Shown here: piece after piece, positions 50,313-58,558 of the stretch
Layout of the letters: each line of letters opens with the position of its first letter
How positions within the stretch are numbered: the first letter of the stretch is position 1
Source of the DNA: a bacterium HR15
GTDB lineage: Bacteria > Armatimonadota > Fimbriimonadia > Fimbriimonadales > GBS-DC
Length of the DNA: 62,776 nucleotides
NCBI GenBank assembly: GCA_002898555.1
Contig: BEHR01000019.1
Location: forward strand, 1-62,776
Direction: 5' to 3'
Notes under the pieces: model-generated
Told to the model about the DNA's origin: nothing
The model's database searches: none
Seen by the model: only the letters and a program-made list of their open reading frames with translations
Made by a program: the position numbers and the translations under genes

Positions 50313-51438
50313 AGGCTTCTGGCTTGTTAGCGTGCTGACGGTGATGGCTCAGCCTGCGGTGGGAGAGCCACAGAGGGTACTATCTGCCCCCACGGCGTGG
50401 CTGCACAGGCTTGACATCGATCAGTTAGACCCGAAGCAGAAGGAAAACTTACCTAAGATTACGCTCCTGCTTCGGAGCGAGGATATCCCCAGAACACGAC
50501 GGCTGGAGTACGCGCGAAGATACCTTCGCGGCGAGTGTAAGTTTCCCATTACAACACTAACGCACGATCCATCCGTGGACGGCAACTACCGATATGTGCT
50601 GAATGCAGCGATCTCGGCTATCGGGCGATTGGATGATACCGAGTCGATAGCCCTGTTGGAGACGAAATTGGCGCAGTGGGAGGAGGAGCAGCAGAAGCCC
50701 CCTCACGAGCAACGCGGGGTAATCCCAAACACGCTCGCGGCGCGTGTGGTGCTGGCACGCCTAAAAGCGGTGCGTGAGGTGCCCACGGTCAAATCCTCAG
50801 CGGATCTAATCAATCGCTTGGAAACTATGGTGCGGTATGCGGGTTTTGAAGGTTCTGTGGATAAGTGGCTGCTTGAGTTGAAGAAGGAAATCCACTTCAC
50901 TTATCGGGCAGCCGATCTGGGCGCAGGCATCCATGAGAGGATCCTTTGGCAGTACATGCAAATGCTCTTGGCATCTGGCTGGCAGGGAATCGACATCACA
51001 GCCGCGGCTCAGATCATCCAGTTTGGCTCCGAACCGATTTATACCGTTCCCCGCGAGCGTTTTGAAACCGTAGTGCAGCTGGCTAAAATGCCGCGCGAAC
51101 AGGTAGTTCGGCATATTGTGGAGGAATCACTGCAGTGGAAAGTGCTCAGCAATGTCGAGGAGATTAAGGCGCAGGTTTTATTAGACATGGGCACATCTGT
51201 AGTGCCACTGGTGTGGGAGAAGATTGCCTGGGCGCTGCAACATCGGGATAAAGTCCAAGGCACAGGAATGGGCTTGATCGCGCTGCAGGAGGTTCTGGTC
51301 ACGCTTGCAGGCGAGCACGCCTTGCCTGTGATAGAGCCGTTCACTCACGACGAGAACGAGTGGGTACGGCATTACGCCTGCCAAGCTAAGGAGTATATCC
51401 AACAGGGGAAAGTGTTTCTGTTTGCCCCTTACTTCTGA
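50293..51438 (+). CDS. Secreted helical-repeat paralog 2, fused closely behind paralog 1
   Basis: About 381 residues if started at the GTG at 50293 (50296 equal). Unlike the others there is no spacer: the start lies inside the 3' end of paralog 1, with GGAAGGTG upstream, so a deletion probably removed the original leader. A hydrophobic stretch (VVALIFEGFWLVSVLTVMAQ) can act as signal peptide. The family motif TAWLHRLDIDQLDPKQKENL follows, then TLLLRSEDIPRTRRLEYARR. C-terminus ALPVIEPFTHDENEWVRHYA. Divergent from paralog 1, closer to paralog 3 in places. Start assignment is uncertain. Confidence 0.6.
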   Translation: MVALIFEGFWLVSVLTVMAQPAVGEPQRVLSAPTAWLHRLDIDQLDPKQKENLPKITLLLRSEDIPRTRRLEYARRYLRGECKFPITTLTHDPSVDGNYRYVLNAAISAIGRLDDTESIALLETKLAQWEEEQQKPPHEQRGVIPNTLAARVVLARLKAVREVPTVKSSADLINRLETMVRYAGFEGSVDKWLLELKKEIHFTYRAADLGAGIHERILWQYMQMLLASGWQGIDITAAAQIIQFGSEPIYTVPRERFETVVQLAKMPREQVVRHIVEESLQWKVLSNVEEIKAQVLLDMGTSVVPLVWEKIAWALQHRDKVQGTGMGLIALQEVLVTLAGEHALPVIEPFTHDENEWVRHYACQAKEYIQQGKVFLFAPYF

Positions 51439-51464
51439 TCACGGGTATTCTCCCTTGCGCTCCG

Positions 51465-51581
51465 GAGGGCTTAGAGTACGGCAATCCACGGGAGCGGCTT
51501 ACTGCTTTTCCGTGGCGCTACAACAGCACGGGCAGGAACACATCTGCCCATTCCGACCTACTAACAGGGTGGAACCCCTAA
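51465..51581 (+). pseudogene. Metalloprotease 3' remnant upstream of paralog 3
   Basis: In frame it reads EGLEYGNPRERLTAFPWRYN and continues through STGRNTSAHSDLLTGWNP to a stop, matching the last 35 residues of the metalloprotease at 46935-49115 with a few changes. There is no start or protease body. Confidence 0.7.
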
Positions 51582-51599
51582 CGAAGGAGGTTGATGACT

Positions 51600-52751
51600 A
51601 TGCGAACGCTATACAGAATGATGGCAATAACCGCTTGCTGGGCAAGCGTAGTACTAATGCAGGCGCAGTCAGCAGACTCGGTACAGACATCCAGTGCAGC
51701 TGTTCCTACAGCTTGGATTGCTCAACTGGACATAGATCAAATTGACCCACGTAAACAGGAGAACCTTCCCAAGATTACCCTACTCTTGCGAAGTTGGGAT
51801 ATACCTCGTTCAAAGCGGTTGGAATACGCGCGGCGTTATCTACGCGGCGAGTATAAGTTCCACACGCTCAACCCAGAGCCTCCGCTGCACGATAACTATT
51901 GGTACGTTCTCAACGAGGCTGTTGAAGCTCTTGGCCGGTTGAACGATGTGGAATCGATTCCTTGGCTGGAAGAAAAGCTTGCTCTCTGGGAGGCAGAGGC
52001 GAAGAAACCTGATCCAGAAAGAGCCATGGTTGTTCCTAGCTTGCCCCGTGCTCGGGCCGTTCTTGCGCGGCTCAAAGCAGTACGCGATGTGCCTCAAGTC
52101 AAGAATGCTACGGACCTCATTCGCCGGTTTGAACGCATGCTCCACCATGTAGGTTTCGTCGGCAATCTCAGCGACTGGCATCGTGAGTTGCGAAAGGAGT
52201 TTGAGGAAGCAGACAAATGCGACCACTGCGGTCCAGGTGTGCAGTATGCGATCCTGTTGCAGTACGGTCAGATGTTAATGGAGGCAGGCTGGAGAGGAGT
52301 GGATATTACCGCTGCCAGCAAGATTATTCAACTTGACTCTAAGGTTGGCTGGGAAGGTGGTGTAAAGAAAACCTTCGAAGTATATGTACAGCTCGCAAAG
52401 ATACCACTTGACAAGTTGGCACAGCATATCGTAGATGAGGCGGTGCACTGGCAAGTGTATAGCGACGGGGAGGCTCCCAAAGCTCAGGTGCTGGCCGATA
52501 TGGGTGTCACGGTACTGCCGATTGTTTGGGAAAAGTTGAAGTGGGCTGGGCAAAACCGCGACCAGCTCAAAGGCTCTGGCGTCGGCAGGGGCGTTTTGCT
52601 GGAGATACTGGTGACGGTAGGGGGAGAGCAGGCGCTGCCTCTGATTGAACCATTCCTGAACGACGAGAACGAGTGGGTGCGGCATTACGCCTGTCGGGCG
52701 AAGGAGTACATCCAACAGGGGAAAGTGTTTCTGTTTGCCCCTTACTTCTGA
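51600..52751 (+). CDS. Secreted helical-repeat paralog 3
   Basis: 383 residues from the ATG at 51600, 9 nt after AAGGAGG as in paralog 1; an ATG at 51594 is too close. Signal peptide MRTLYRMMAITACWASVVLM ending near QAQS. Family motifs: TAWIAQLDIDQIDPRKQENL, KITLLLRSWDIPRSKRLEYA, SIPWLEEKLALWEAEAKKP and C-terminal ALPLIEPFLNDENEWVRHYA. A CDHCGPG segment is peculiar to this copy. Downstream lies another metalloprotease remnant. Confidence 0.7.
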   Translation: MRTLYRMMAITACWASVVLMQAQSADSVQTSSAAVPTAWIAQLDIDQIDPRKQENLPKITLLLRSWDIPRSKRLEYARRYLRGEYKFHTLNPEPPLHDNYWYVLNEAVEALGRLNDVESIPWLEEKLALWEAEAKKPDPERAMVVPSLPRARAVLARLKAVRDVPQVKNATDLIRRFERMLHHVGFVGNLSDWHRELRKEFEEADKCDHCGPGVQYAILLQYGQMLMEAGWRGVDITAASKIIQLDSKVGWEGGVKKTFEVYVQLAKIPLDKLAQHIVDEAVHWQVYSDGEAPKAQVLADMGVTVLPIVWEKLKWAGQNRDQLKGSGVGRGVLLEILVTVGGEQALPLIEPFLNDENEWVRHYACRAKEYIQQGKVFLFAPYF

Positions 52752-52777
52752 TCACGGGTATTCTCCCCTGCGCTCCG

Positions 52778-52879
52778 GAGGGCTTAGAGTACGGCAATCC
52801 ACGGGAGCGGCTTACTGCTTTTCCGTGGCATTATAACAGCACGGGCAGGAACACATCTGCCCATTCCGACCTACTAACG
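52778..52879 (+). pseudogene. Second metalloprotease 3' remnant, upstream of paralog 4
   Basis: Reads EGLEYGNPRERLTAFPWHYN then STGRNTSAHSDLLT and diverges before the usual GWNP end. The preceding 27 bp after the paralog 3 stop are nearly identical to those after paralog 2. Confidence 0.65.
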
Positions 52880-52939
52880 GATCTATCACGACCATACGGT
52901 TGCCAGTAGTACCAACTAAGAGATAGGAGGCTGATGAAC

Positions 52940-54109
52940 ATGCGACAGACACAGCTGCAGAAGTGGCTCGTGAGCAGTATTGCCTTAATGAGCTGCTGGC
53001 TATTGATGGAAGCACAGCAGACCAGCGAGACTTCCCAGCCAGAAACCCAGCCACGCCAGATCACCTCCCAAGCCCTGCGGTTTGCCAAACAGGTCGAGCA
53101 GCTGAACCCAAACGATGTCCACGATCTCTACAAGATCTTCGTGGTTTTACGCTGCCAAGATGTGCCTTTAGCACAGCGGAAGGAATTGGCTCTACGCATT
53201 CTTACCGGGGCTTACCCCAATAAACCCGACTTCCGATGGATCGACAGTGGGAAGCAAGCGGGGCTAATCGAAGCAGCCTTAGTCGCACTATCTCACATGC
53301 ATATAGACGATCCGTCCGTCCTACCCACTCTGGAAGAGTATCTGCCCAAATGGGAACGGATTGCTCGATGGGAGCAGACGGACCTCGCGCTTAGGGAACC
53401 GTTGCCAGATGAACTCAAACGCTTGGCGGAGCGAGTGTCTCCCAATTTAACATTACTGAAAGCCATCATTATTCGCCTTAAGGCTGTGCAGGCGGTACCT
53501 GAGGTGAAATCGGCGACTGACTTAGAGCGGCGGCTGGAGGTGATGCTAAAAGAAGCTAAGCTGAGCCGTTCGGAGCTCAAGCAGGGATATGAGGAATTTT
53601 GGGAAGCCATTAAACAAGATAAGCACATCACGGCAAAATCCAGATTTGTCTTTTATCTGGTCGGGGAATATGGGCGAATGCTGTTTCACTATGCCAAGCG
53701 CGGCATGGATGTCCAAGCTGCCTATCAGGATCTGGACATCAAAGGATTGCAGGGCTATGCAAAGTTTGGTGCAACAGCACGTGACTCTGCTCAGTTGATC
53801 GACCAGTTGATACAAGCACAAGGTGATGATCGGACAACTGGGCAACTGCTCGTTGATGAAGGAATTCGCGTTGTACCGCTAATTATGCAGCGATTGGAGA
53901 CCATCAAAGATGACCGGAGTCAGATTTCATCCACAGGGATGGGCGTGGTAGTCCTGTTGGAGGTGTTGGCAACACTGGCGGGAGAGTCCGCGCTGCCGTG
54001 GATAGAACCATTTACGCAAGATGAGCGGGTGTGGCTCTGTCACTATGCACGCATGGCGAAAGAATGGATAGAGCAAGGTAAAGTTTATGGGTTCAACTCG
54101 TCCTTATAG
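52940..54109 (+). CDS. Secreted helical-repeat paralog 4, the most divergent
   Basis: 389 residues from the ATG at 52940 (TAGGAGG at 9 nt). Signal peptide MRQTQLQKWLVSSIALMSCW ending near MEAQQ. The family core is recognisable but diverged: ALRFAKQVEQLNPNDVHDLY, KIFVVLRCQDVPLAQRKELA, IIIRLKAVQAVPEVKSATDL, GMGVVVLLEVLATLAGESAL, PWIEPFTQDERVWLCHYARM. A longer acidic insert lies near 130-160. Conservation concentrates in the N-terminal motif and the C-terminal helix pair. Confidence 0.68.
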   Translation: MRQTQLQKWLVSSIALMSCWLLMEAQQTSETSQPETQPRQITSQALRFAKQVEQLNPNDVHDLYKIFVVLRCQDVPLAQRKELALRILTGAYPNKPDFRWIDSGKQAGLIEAALVALSHMHIDDPSVLPTLEEYLPKWERIARWEQTDLALREPLPDELKRLAERVSPNLTLLKAIIIRLKAVQAVPEVKSATDLERRLEVMLKEAKLSRSELKQGYEEFWEAIKQDKHITAKSRFVFYLVGEYGRMLFHYAKRGMDVQAAYQDLDIKGLQGYAKFGATARDSAQLIDQLIQAQGDDRTTGQLLVDEGIRVVPLIMQRLETIKDDRSQISSTGMGVVVLLEVLATLAGESALPWIEPFTQDERVWLCHYARMAKEWIEQGKVYGFNSSL

Positions 54110-54149
54110 CCCTTCGTGGTGGAACCCCTAACGAAGGAGGTTGATGACT

Positions 54150-55322
54150 ATGCGAATAACGATGATGATCGCTATGACGCTCACTGCAGGGCTGGCAACT
54201 CTCGCCACAACGCCTGCACAACAAACGGCACCTGAACCAACTAACAACACGGCAAAGCCCACCTCCTGGATCCAAAGCCTCGACATCGACCAACTTGACC
54301 CGAACCAGGAAGCCAATCTTGCCAAAATCGACCTAATGCTCCGCTGTGAGGATATTCCTGCTGCCCGAAGACTGGAGTATGCCCGACGCTATCTGCGCGG
54401 CGACTATAAGTACGCTCGTCCCGTTGCCCGAAAGCCTGAAGAGATACGCACGGAACTCTACTGGTGCGTTGTAAGGGATGCTACGGTCGTTTTGGGCAAG
54501 CTCAACGACACGGCGTCCATTCCGCTGCTTGAAGAGAAACTGAAGCAGTGGGAGACCGAGCGCGAGAAACCTTTGGAAGAGCGCACGATGGTCGCCTTTG
54601 ACCCTGTGAAGGCACAGGCGGTGCTGGCGCGACTGAAAGCGGTGCGCGCAATCCCTGAGGTCAAGACGGCTGAGGATTTACTGCGTCGTTTGGACTATAT
54701 GTTGCGCACAATCGGTTTTGAAGGGTCTCGGCAAGCGTTTCTGCGGGCGTTAGAGCGCGAAGTCAAGGCGACAGAGGGTATCGTAGATGGCGGCGGACCG
54801 GGTATCTACGAGGAAATCCTTATGCAATATGGGCAGATGGTTTTGGAGGCAGGGTGGCAAGGGATTGATATAGAGCCTGCCTGTAGTTGGGTGAGTCTGA
54901 ACTTAGGGGAGCGTCCTTGGCGTCCTGTACGGGAGGTTTTTGCGGTGTATGTGCAGTTGGCGAAAGTGCCTCGCGCTAAGGTGGCGCAGTGGATCGTGGA
55001 GGACGCGCTGCGTTGGCAGCGGCTGACACCACGCGAGGAATGCTACTTGCAGGTTTTGGCGGATCAGGGCGTTTCGGTGGTGTCGTTGGTGTGGGAGAAG
55101 TTGGAGTGGGCGGCGCGTCATCGGGATCAGGTTCAAGGTACTGGGATGGGCTTGGTGGGTTTACTGAAGGTGTTGGTGACAGTTGGTGGCGAGCAAGCCT
55201 TGCCTGTGATAGAGCCGTTCACTCACGATGAGCATGAGTGGGTGCGGCATTACGCCTGCCAAGCGAAGGAGTACATCCAGCAAGGGAAGGTGTTTAGTTT
55301 CGGTGGTGGCCCTAATTTTTGA
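54150..55322 (+). CDS. Secreted helical-repeat paralog 5, recent duplicate of paralog 1
   Basis: 390 residues from the ATG at 54150, 9 nt after AAGGAGG. Signal peptide MRITMMIAMTLTAGLATLAT ending near PAQQ. From the motif TSWIQSLDIDQLDPNQEANL onward it matches paralog 1 almost base for base; differences are few and clustered before about 54600, and the later 700 bp look identical. The near identity extends past the stop into the first 100 bp of paralog 2. So this is a recent tandem duplication or gene conversion. Confidence 0.72.
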   Translation: MRITMMIAMTLTAGLATLATTPAQQTAPEPTNNTAKPTSWIQSLDIDQLDPNQEANLAKIDLMLRCEDIPAARRLEYARRYLRGDYKYARPVARKPEEIRTELYWCVVRDATVVLGKLNDTASIPLLEEKLKQWETEREKPLEERTMVAFDPVKAQAVLARLKAVRAIPEVKTAEDLLRRLDYMLRTIGFEGSRQAFLRALEREVKATEGIVDGGGPGIYEEILMQYGQMVLEAGWQGIDIEPACSWVSLNLGERPWRPVREVFAVYVQLAKVPRAKVAQWIVEDALRWQRLTPREECYLQVLADQGVSVVSLVWEKLEWAARHRDQVQGTGMGLVGLLKVLVTVGGEQALPVIEPFTHDEHEWVRHYACQAKEYIQQGKVFSFGGGPNF

Positions 55323-55449
55323 AGGCTTCTGGCTTGTTAGCGTGCTGACGGTGATGGCTCAGCCTGCGGTGGGAGAGCCACAGAGGGTACTATCTGCCCC
55401 CACGGCGTGGCTGCATAGGCTGAGGGTGTTCGAAAAATCGGTGGTGTAG
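55323..55449 (+). pseudogene. 5' remnant of a paralog 2 copy
   Basis: Carries the duplicated EGFWLVSVLTVMAQPAVGEP and TAWLHRL of paralog 2, then breaks off into unrelated sequence (RVFEKSVV, stop). It marks the right end of the duplicated unit, near 55421. Confidence 0.75.
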
Positions 55450-55553
55450 GGAATAGAGGGCGCATGCGCTGGTGTGCCCCTACACCCCATCCCGCAGCCT
55501 TGTATGGGTGACCTGTCGGGTCGCCCCTACCACGCTCGATTGGCATTTAGACG
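55450..55553. repeat. Short palindromic intergenic sequences between the array and uvrC
   Basis: Holds GGTGTGCCCCTACACCCC and GGGTGACCTGTCGGGTCGCC type palindromes, REP-like. No gene seen. Confidence 0.45.
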
Positions 55554-57380
55554 CTATCCTCGCAAATAGTCCAGCACCTGTTGGGCGAGTTTGCGCGTCA
55601 TGGTTGGCACGGATGCCAACTCTTCGACACTTGCCTCGCGAATGCGGTCGATGGAGCCGAACAGACGCAGCAACATCTTTTTGCGGCGGGGTCCGATGCC
55701 GGGGATTTCGTCCAGCGGGGAGCGAACCGCGCGCTCCTCGCGCAGCTTGCGGTGGTAGCTCAAGGCGAAACGGTGCGCTTCGTCCCGCACGCGCTGTAGC
55801 AAATGCAGCGCCTTGCTGTGGCGGGGTAGTTCCAGCGGTTCCTCCTGCTCGGGCAGGATGACCAGCTCCTGCTTTTTTGCCAGTCCTACGGCGGGGATTT
55901 CGAAGCCGAGGGCGTGCATCGCCTCCCGCGCTGCGTTCAGCTGACCGCGCCCTCCGTCGATCAGTATCAAATCGGGGAGCGTGCGCCACTTCTCGTCGCC
56001 CTCTAATGCTTCGCGCAAGCGGCGGGTAATCACCTCGCGCATCATCGCGTAATCGTCCGGCGTCTCGGGATGCCACCGAATGCGGAACCGCCGATAGTCC
56101 GATTTTTTCGGCTGCCCACCTTCAAACACCACCATACTGCCGACAGGGGCAACACCTTGAATGTTGGAGATGTCATACGCCTCGATGCGGTGGGGCATCA
56201 CAGGCAGGTTCAGCGCGTCCTGAAGCTCCAGCAGCGCGTTCTCCAGCCAGTCCGCTTTGTGCTCCATCTCCATGCGCAGGCTCTGTAAAGCAAGCTCGGC
56301 ATTTTGCGCAGCCAGTTCCAGCAGTTGGGCATCCTCGCCACGATGGGGCACGCGAATCTGCACGACACCGTGCCCCCGCTTCTGGCGCAACCACTGGGTG
56401 ATTATCTGCGCTTCGTCCACCTCATAGGGGAGCAAGATGCGTTCAGGCACTTCGGGCGCATCCTGATAATATTGCTTCAGGAATTCGCTCATGAGAACGC
56501 GAGGGTTCTCCTCGGTGCCCTCGCTCAAGAAGAAGTGGCGTTGTCCGAGCAGTTTGCCCCCGCGAATAAAGAACATCTGCACACATGCGCCGCGCTCGTC
56601 CTTGACCAGCGCAATGACATCCTCGTCGATGCCCTCCGGATGAACGACCCGCTGACGCTGCAGCACCTCCTGTAAGGCGCGGATCTGGTCGCGGATTTTG
56701 GCGGCGCGTTCAAACTCCAGCGCGTTGGCAGCGGCTTCCATCTGGGTGGTGAGCTGCCGAATGAGATGGTCGCCTTTGCCCTCCAGAAAGAGGGCGACCT
56801 GTTGCACGATTTTTCGGTACTCGTCAGGGTCTGATAGCCCGGCACAGGGCGCGAGGCAGCGTCCCATATGATAGTAGAGGCATGGTCGCTGCACCGCCTC
56901 GCCCGACCAGACCTTGCCACAAGGAATCAGGGGGAAGGTGCGGTGCAGCAGCTGATGCGTGCTCCATACCGCGCCGGAGTTGGCGAACGGACCGAAGTAG
57001 CGGTTGCCATCCTGGCGCACGCGGCGCGTCACCAACAGGCGCGGAAACTTTTCACGAACAGTCAGACACAAATAAGGATACGACTTGTCATCCCGCATCA
57101 GCACATTGTAGGGTGGGCGATATTTTTTAATGAGATTGCATTCCAGAATCAGGGCTTCCAGTTCGCTGTGGGTGACAATCCATTCCAGGTCGGCGATTTT
57201 GCGCACCATGCGGGCGGTTTTGGGCGTGTGTTGAGCCGATGGCTGAAAATAGGAGCGCACCCGCTGGCGCAGGTTAACGGCTTTGCCCACATAGAGCACC
57301 GCCCCTTGCGCATCTTTGAAGAGGTAGCACCCAGGCTGCTTCGGCAGGGTCTTGAGTTTAGTCTGGAGATGAGCCGACAT
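55554..57380 (-). CDS. uvrC: Excinuclease ABC subunit C
   Basis: 608 residues. GIY-YIG nuclease domain at the start: LPKQPGCYLFKDAQGAVLYV then GKAVNLRQRVRSYF. UVR motif region ANALEFERAAKIRDQIRALQ; the RNase H-like C-terminal nuclease has YDISNIQGVAPVGSMVVFEG and LILIDGGRGQLNAA; two helix-hairpin-helix motifs end the protein (IPGIGPRRKKMLLRLFGS, then EELASVPTM). It makes the dual incisions in nucleotide excision repair with UvrAB. A TACACT box is 10 nt before the ATG. Confidence 0.97.
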   Translation of the reverse strand: MSAHLQTKLKTLPKQPGCYLFKDAQGAVLYVGKAVNLRQRVRSYFQPSAQHTPKTARMVRKIADLEWIVTHSELEALILECNLIKKYRPPYNVLMRDDKSYPYLCLTVREKFPRLLVTRRVRQDGNRYFGPFANSGAVWSTHQLLHRTFPLIPCGKVWSGEAVQRPCLYYHMGRCLAPCAGLSDPDEYRKIVQQVALFLEGKGDHLIRQLTTQMEAAANALEFERAAKIRDQIRALQEVLQRQRVVHPEGIDEDVIALVKDERGACVQMFFIRGGKLLGQRHFFLSEGTEENPRVLMSEFLKQYYQDAPEVPERILLPYEVDEAQIITQWLRQKRGHGVVQIRVPHRGEDAQLLELAAQNAELALQSLRMEMEHKADWLENALLELQDALNLPVMPHRIEAYDISNIQGVAPVGSMVVFEGGQPKKSDYRRFRIRWHPETPDDYAMMREVITRRLREALEGDEKWRTLPDLILIDGGRGQLNAAREAMHALGFEIPAVGLAKKQELVILPEQEEPLELPRHSKALHLLQRVRDEAHRFALSYHRKLREERAVRSPLDEIPGIGPRRKKMLLRLFGSIDRIREASVEELASVPTMTRKLAQQVLDYLRG

Positions 57381-57390
57381 GGCGAATGAT

Positions 57391-57396
57391 AGTGTA
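57391..57396 (-). promoter_or_regulatory. -10 box of uvrC
   Basis: On the minus strand CGGGTACACT, hexamer ending 10 nt before the ATG at 57380; no Shine-Dalgarno. Confidence 0.5.
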
Positions 57397-57422
57397 CCCG
57401 ATTAGAGGAACCTTCTCCGCTG

Positions 57423-57462
57423 CAATTTTTTTTTCTCTGACCCCGCTGCGGGCAAAATTTTC
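57423..57462. repeat. Copy of the AT-armed palindrome
   Basis: CAATTTTTTTTTCTCTGACCCC then GGGCAAAATTTTCTTCCC; imperfect. Directly precedes a MITE-like copy. Confidence 0.55.
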
Positions 57463-57478
57463 TTCCCTAACCCACTCA

Positions 57479-57738
57479 GAGACTGCCTAAGAATGGCAGG
57501 AACAGGCTGGTGCATCTGCCCGAAACTCACACCGGAGGGCGAGCGTCCCCGCGAGCCGACATGCGTGACTCACACTGGAGGGCGAGCGTCCCCGCGAGCC
57601 GACATGCGTGACGAAGACAGGCCTGACCCAGCACGGCGTCGGTTGGAACGGCTCGGCAGGAGCCTCGCCCTCCAGATTCGGCTCGGCGGGAGCCTCGCCC
57701 TCCAGATTCGGCGCGGCAGGAGCCTCGCCCTCCAAAAT
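57479..57738. mobile_element. Degenerate copy of the MITE-like element with expanded 30-bp units
   Basis: Left end GAGACTGCCTAAGAATGGCA matches the element at 1062. The interior has a duplicated GGAGGGCGAGCGTCCCCGCG segment and three GGCTCGGCAGGAGCCTCGCC units in tandem. The right terminal repeat is absent. It ends some 50 bp before the pilin gene. Confidence 0.6.
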
Positions 57739-57777
57739 GCCCAAGCATGCTCTCAACCTCAGCAGGGCAAGATGGGC

Positions 57778-57783
57778 TATAAT
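57778..57783 (+). promoter_or_regulatory. -10 box of the DUF1559-type pilin gene (leaderless)
   Basis: GGGCTATAAT, hexamer ending 6 nt before the ATG at 57790, no Shine-Dalgarno. Confidence 0.6.
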
Positions 57784-57789
57784 ATACCC

Positions 57790-58548
57790 ATGCGATTCCG
57801 ACATGGCTTTACCTTGATCGAGCTGCTCATTGTGATTGCGATTATCGCAATCCTGGCAGCGATTCTATTTCCCGTGTTTGCACAGGCGCGTGAGCGTGCG
57901 CGTCAGGCTGCCTGCTTATCGAATGCGCGTCAACTGGCGATGGCGGTGCAAACCTATCTGCAAGACCATGACGAAGCGTTTCCCCCTTCCACCAACTACG
58001 ATGTGCCTGTGGAGGTGCCTGAGCGCATTTGGACGCGGCTCATTCAGCCCTATGTGAAGGACACCAACATCTTTACCTGTCCCAGCGCGTCGCGCACGGG
58101 CTTTCCCACCGACTGGTCGCAGCGCGGCATCGGCTCCATCGGTTATACCACCGCGACGGCGTATGACCCGTTGCAAGTCGAGGGCTTTGCCACACCTGCC
58201 GTGCTGCCCCAGATAGAGGAGCCAGCACGCACACCCCTGTTTGGGGATACAGCGAGTGGACCGACCGCCGAGAAGTATCGAGGCTATGTATTTGACCCCT
58301 ATAATGGCGAACCGAACCCACGCGATGCACGACTTGGCACCCCTCTCGTCGCCGATCGCGACCTGGTGCGCGAGCTGAATCAACTGCCTCCTGCCCGTCT
58401 GAAACCGCTTTATGCTCGCCACTTCGCCACGGGCAACAATCGCGGGATAGCGACCCTGATTTTCGCCGACGGACACGCGAAAGGCTACTCGGCAGCGTCT
58501 ATTCTGGCGCAGGATCGCGGCGCGAATCTGCTCTGGCGATTCAGGTAG
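57790..58548 (+). CDS. DUF1559-type pilin-like protein with H-X9-DG-like end
   Basis: 252 residues. Leader MRFRHG and prepilin helix [20 protein letters not shown] with Glu at +5, then [20 protein letters not shown] and [20 protein letters not shown], the hallmark of the large pilin families of Armatimonadota and Planctomycetota. Near the C-terminus [18 protein letters not shown] gives the ADGH motif. These proteins are presumed surface or pseudopilus subunits; their exact work is unknown. The ATG at 57790 gives a correct leader and follows a -10 box by 6 nt. Single gene; the next gene has its own box. Confidence 0.9.
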   Translation: MRFRHGFTLIELLIVIAIIAILAAILFPVFAQARERARQAACLSNARQLAMAVQTYLQDHDEAFPPSTNYDVPVEVPERIWTRLIQPYVKDTNIFTCPSASRTGFPTDWSQRGIGSIGYTTATAYDPLQVEGFATPAVLPQIEEPARTPLFGDTASGPTAEKYRGYVFDPYNGEPNPRDARLGTPLVADRDLVRELNQLPPARLKPLYARHFATGNNRGIATLIFADGHAKGYSAASILAQDRGANLLWRFR

Positions 58549-58551
58549 AAT
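58546..58551 (+). promoter_or_regulatory. -10 box of the SDR gene overlapping the pilin stop
   Basis: AGGTAGAAT, in which TAG is also the stop codon of the pilin gene; hexamer ends 7 nt before the ATG at 58559. Confidence 0.4.
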
Positions 58552-58558
58552 CGGCACG

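Noticed and set aside
54989-55231. 80-residue Gly-rich frame that occurs twice (also at 49979-50221)
   Set aside because: Occurs twice only because the host gene is duplicated; wholly inside paralogs 1 and 5.
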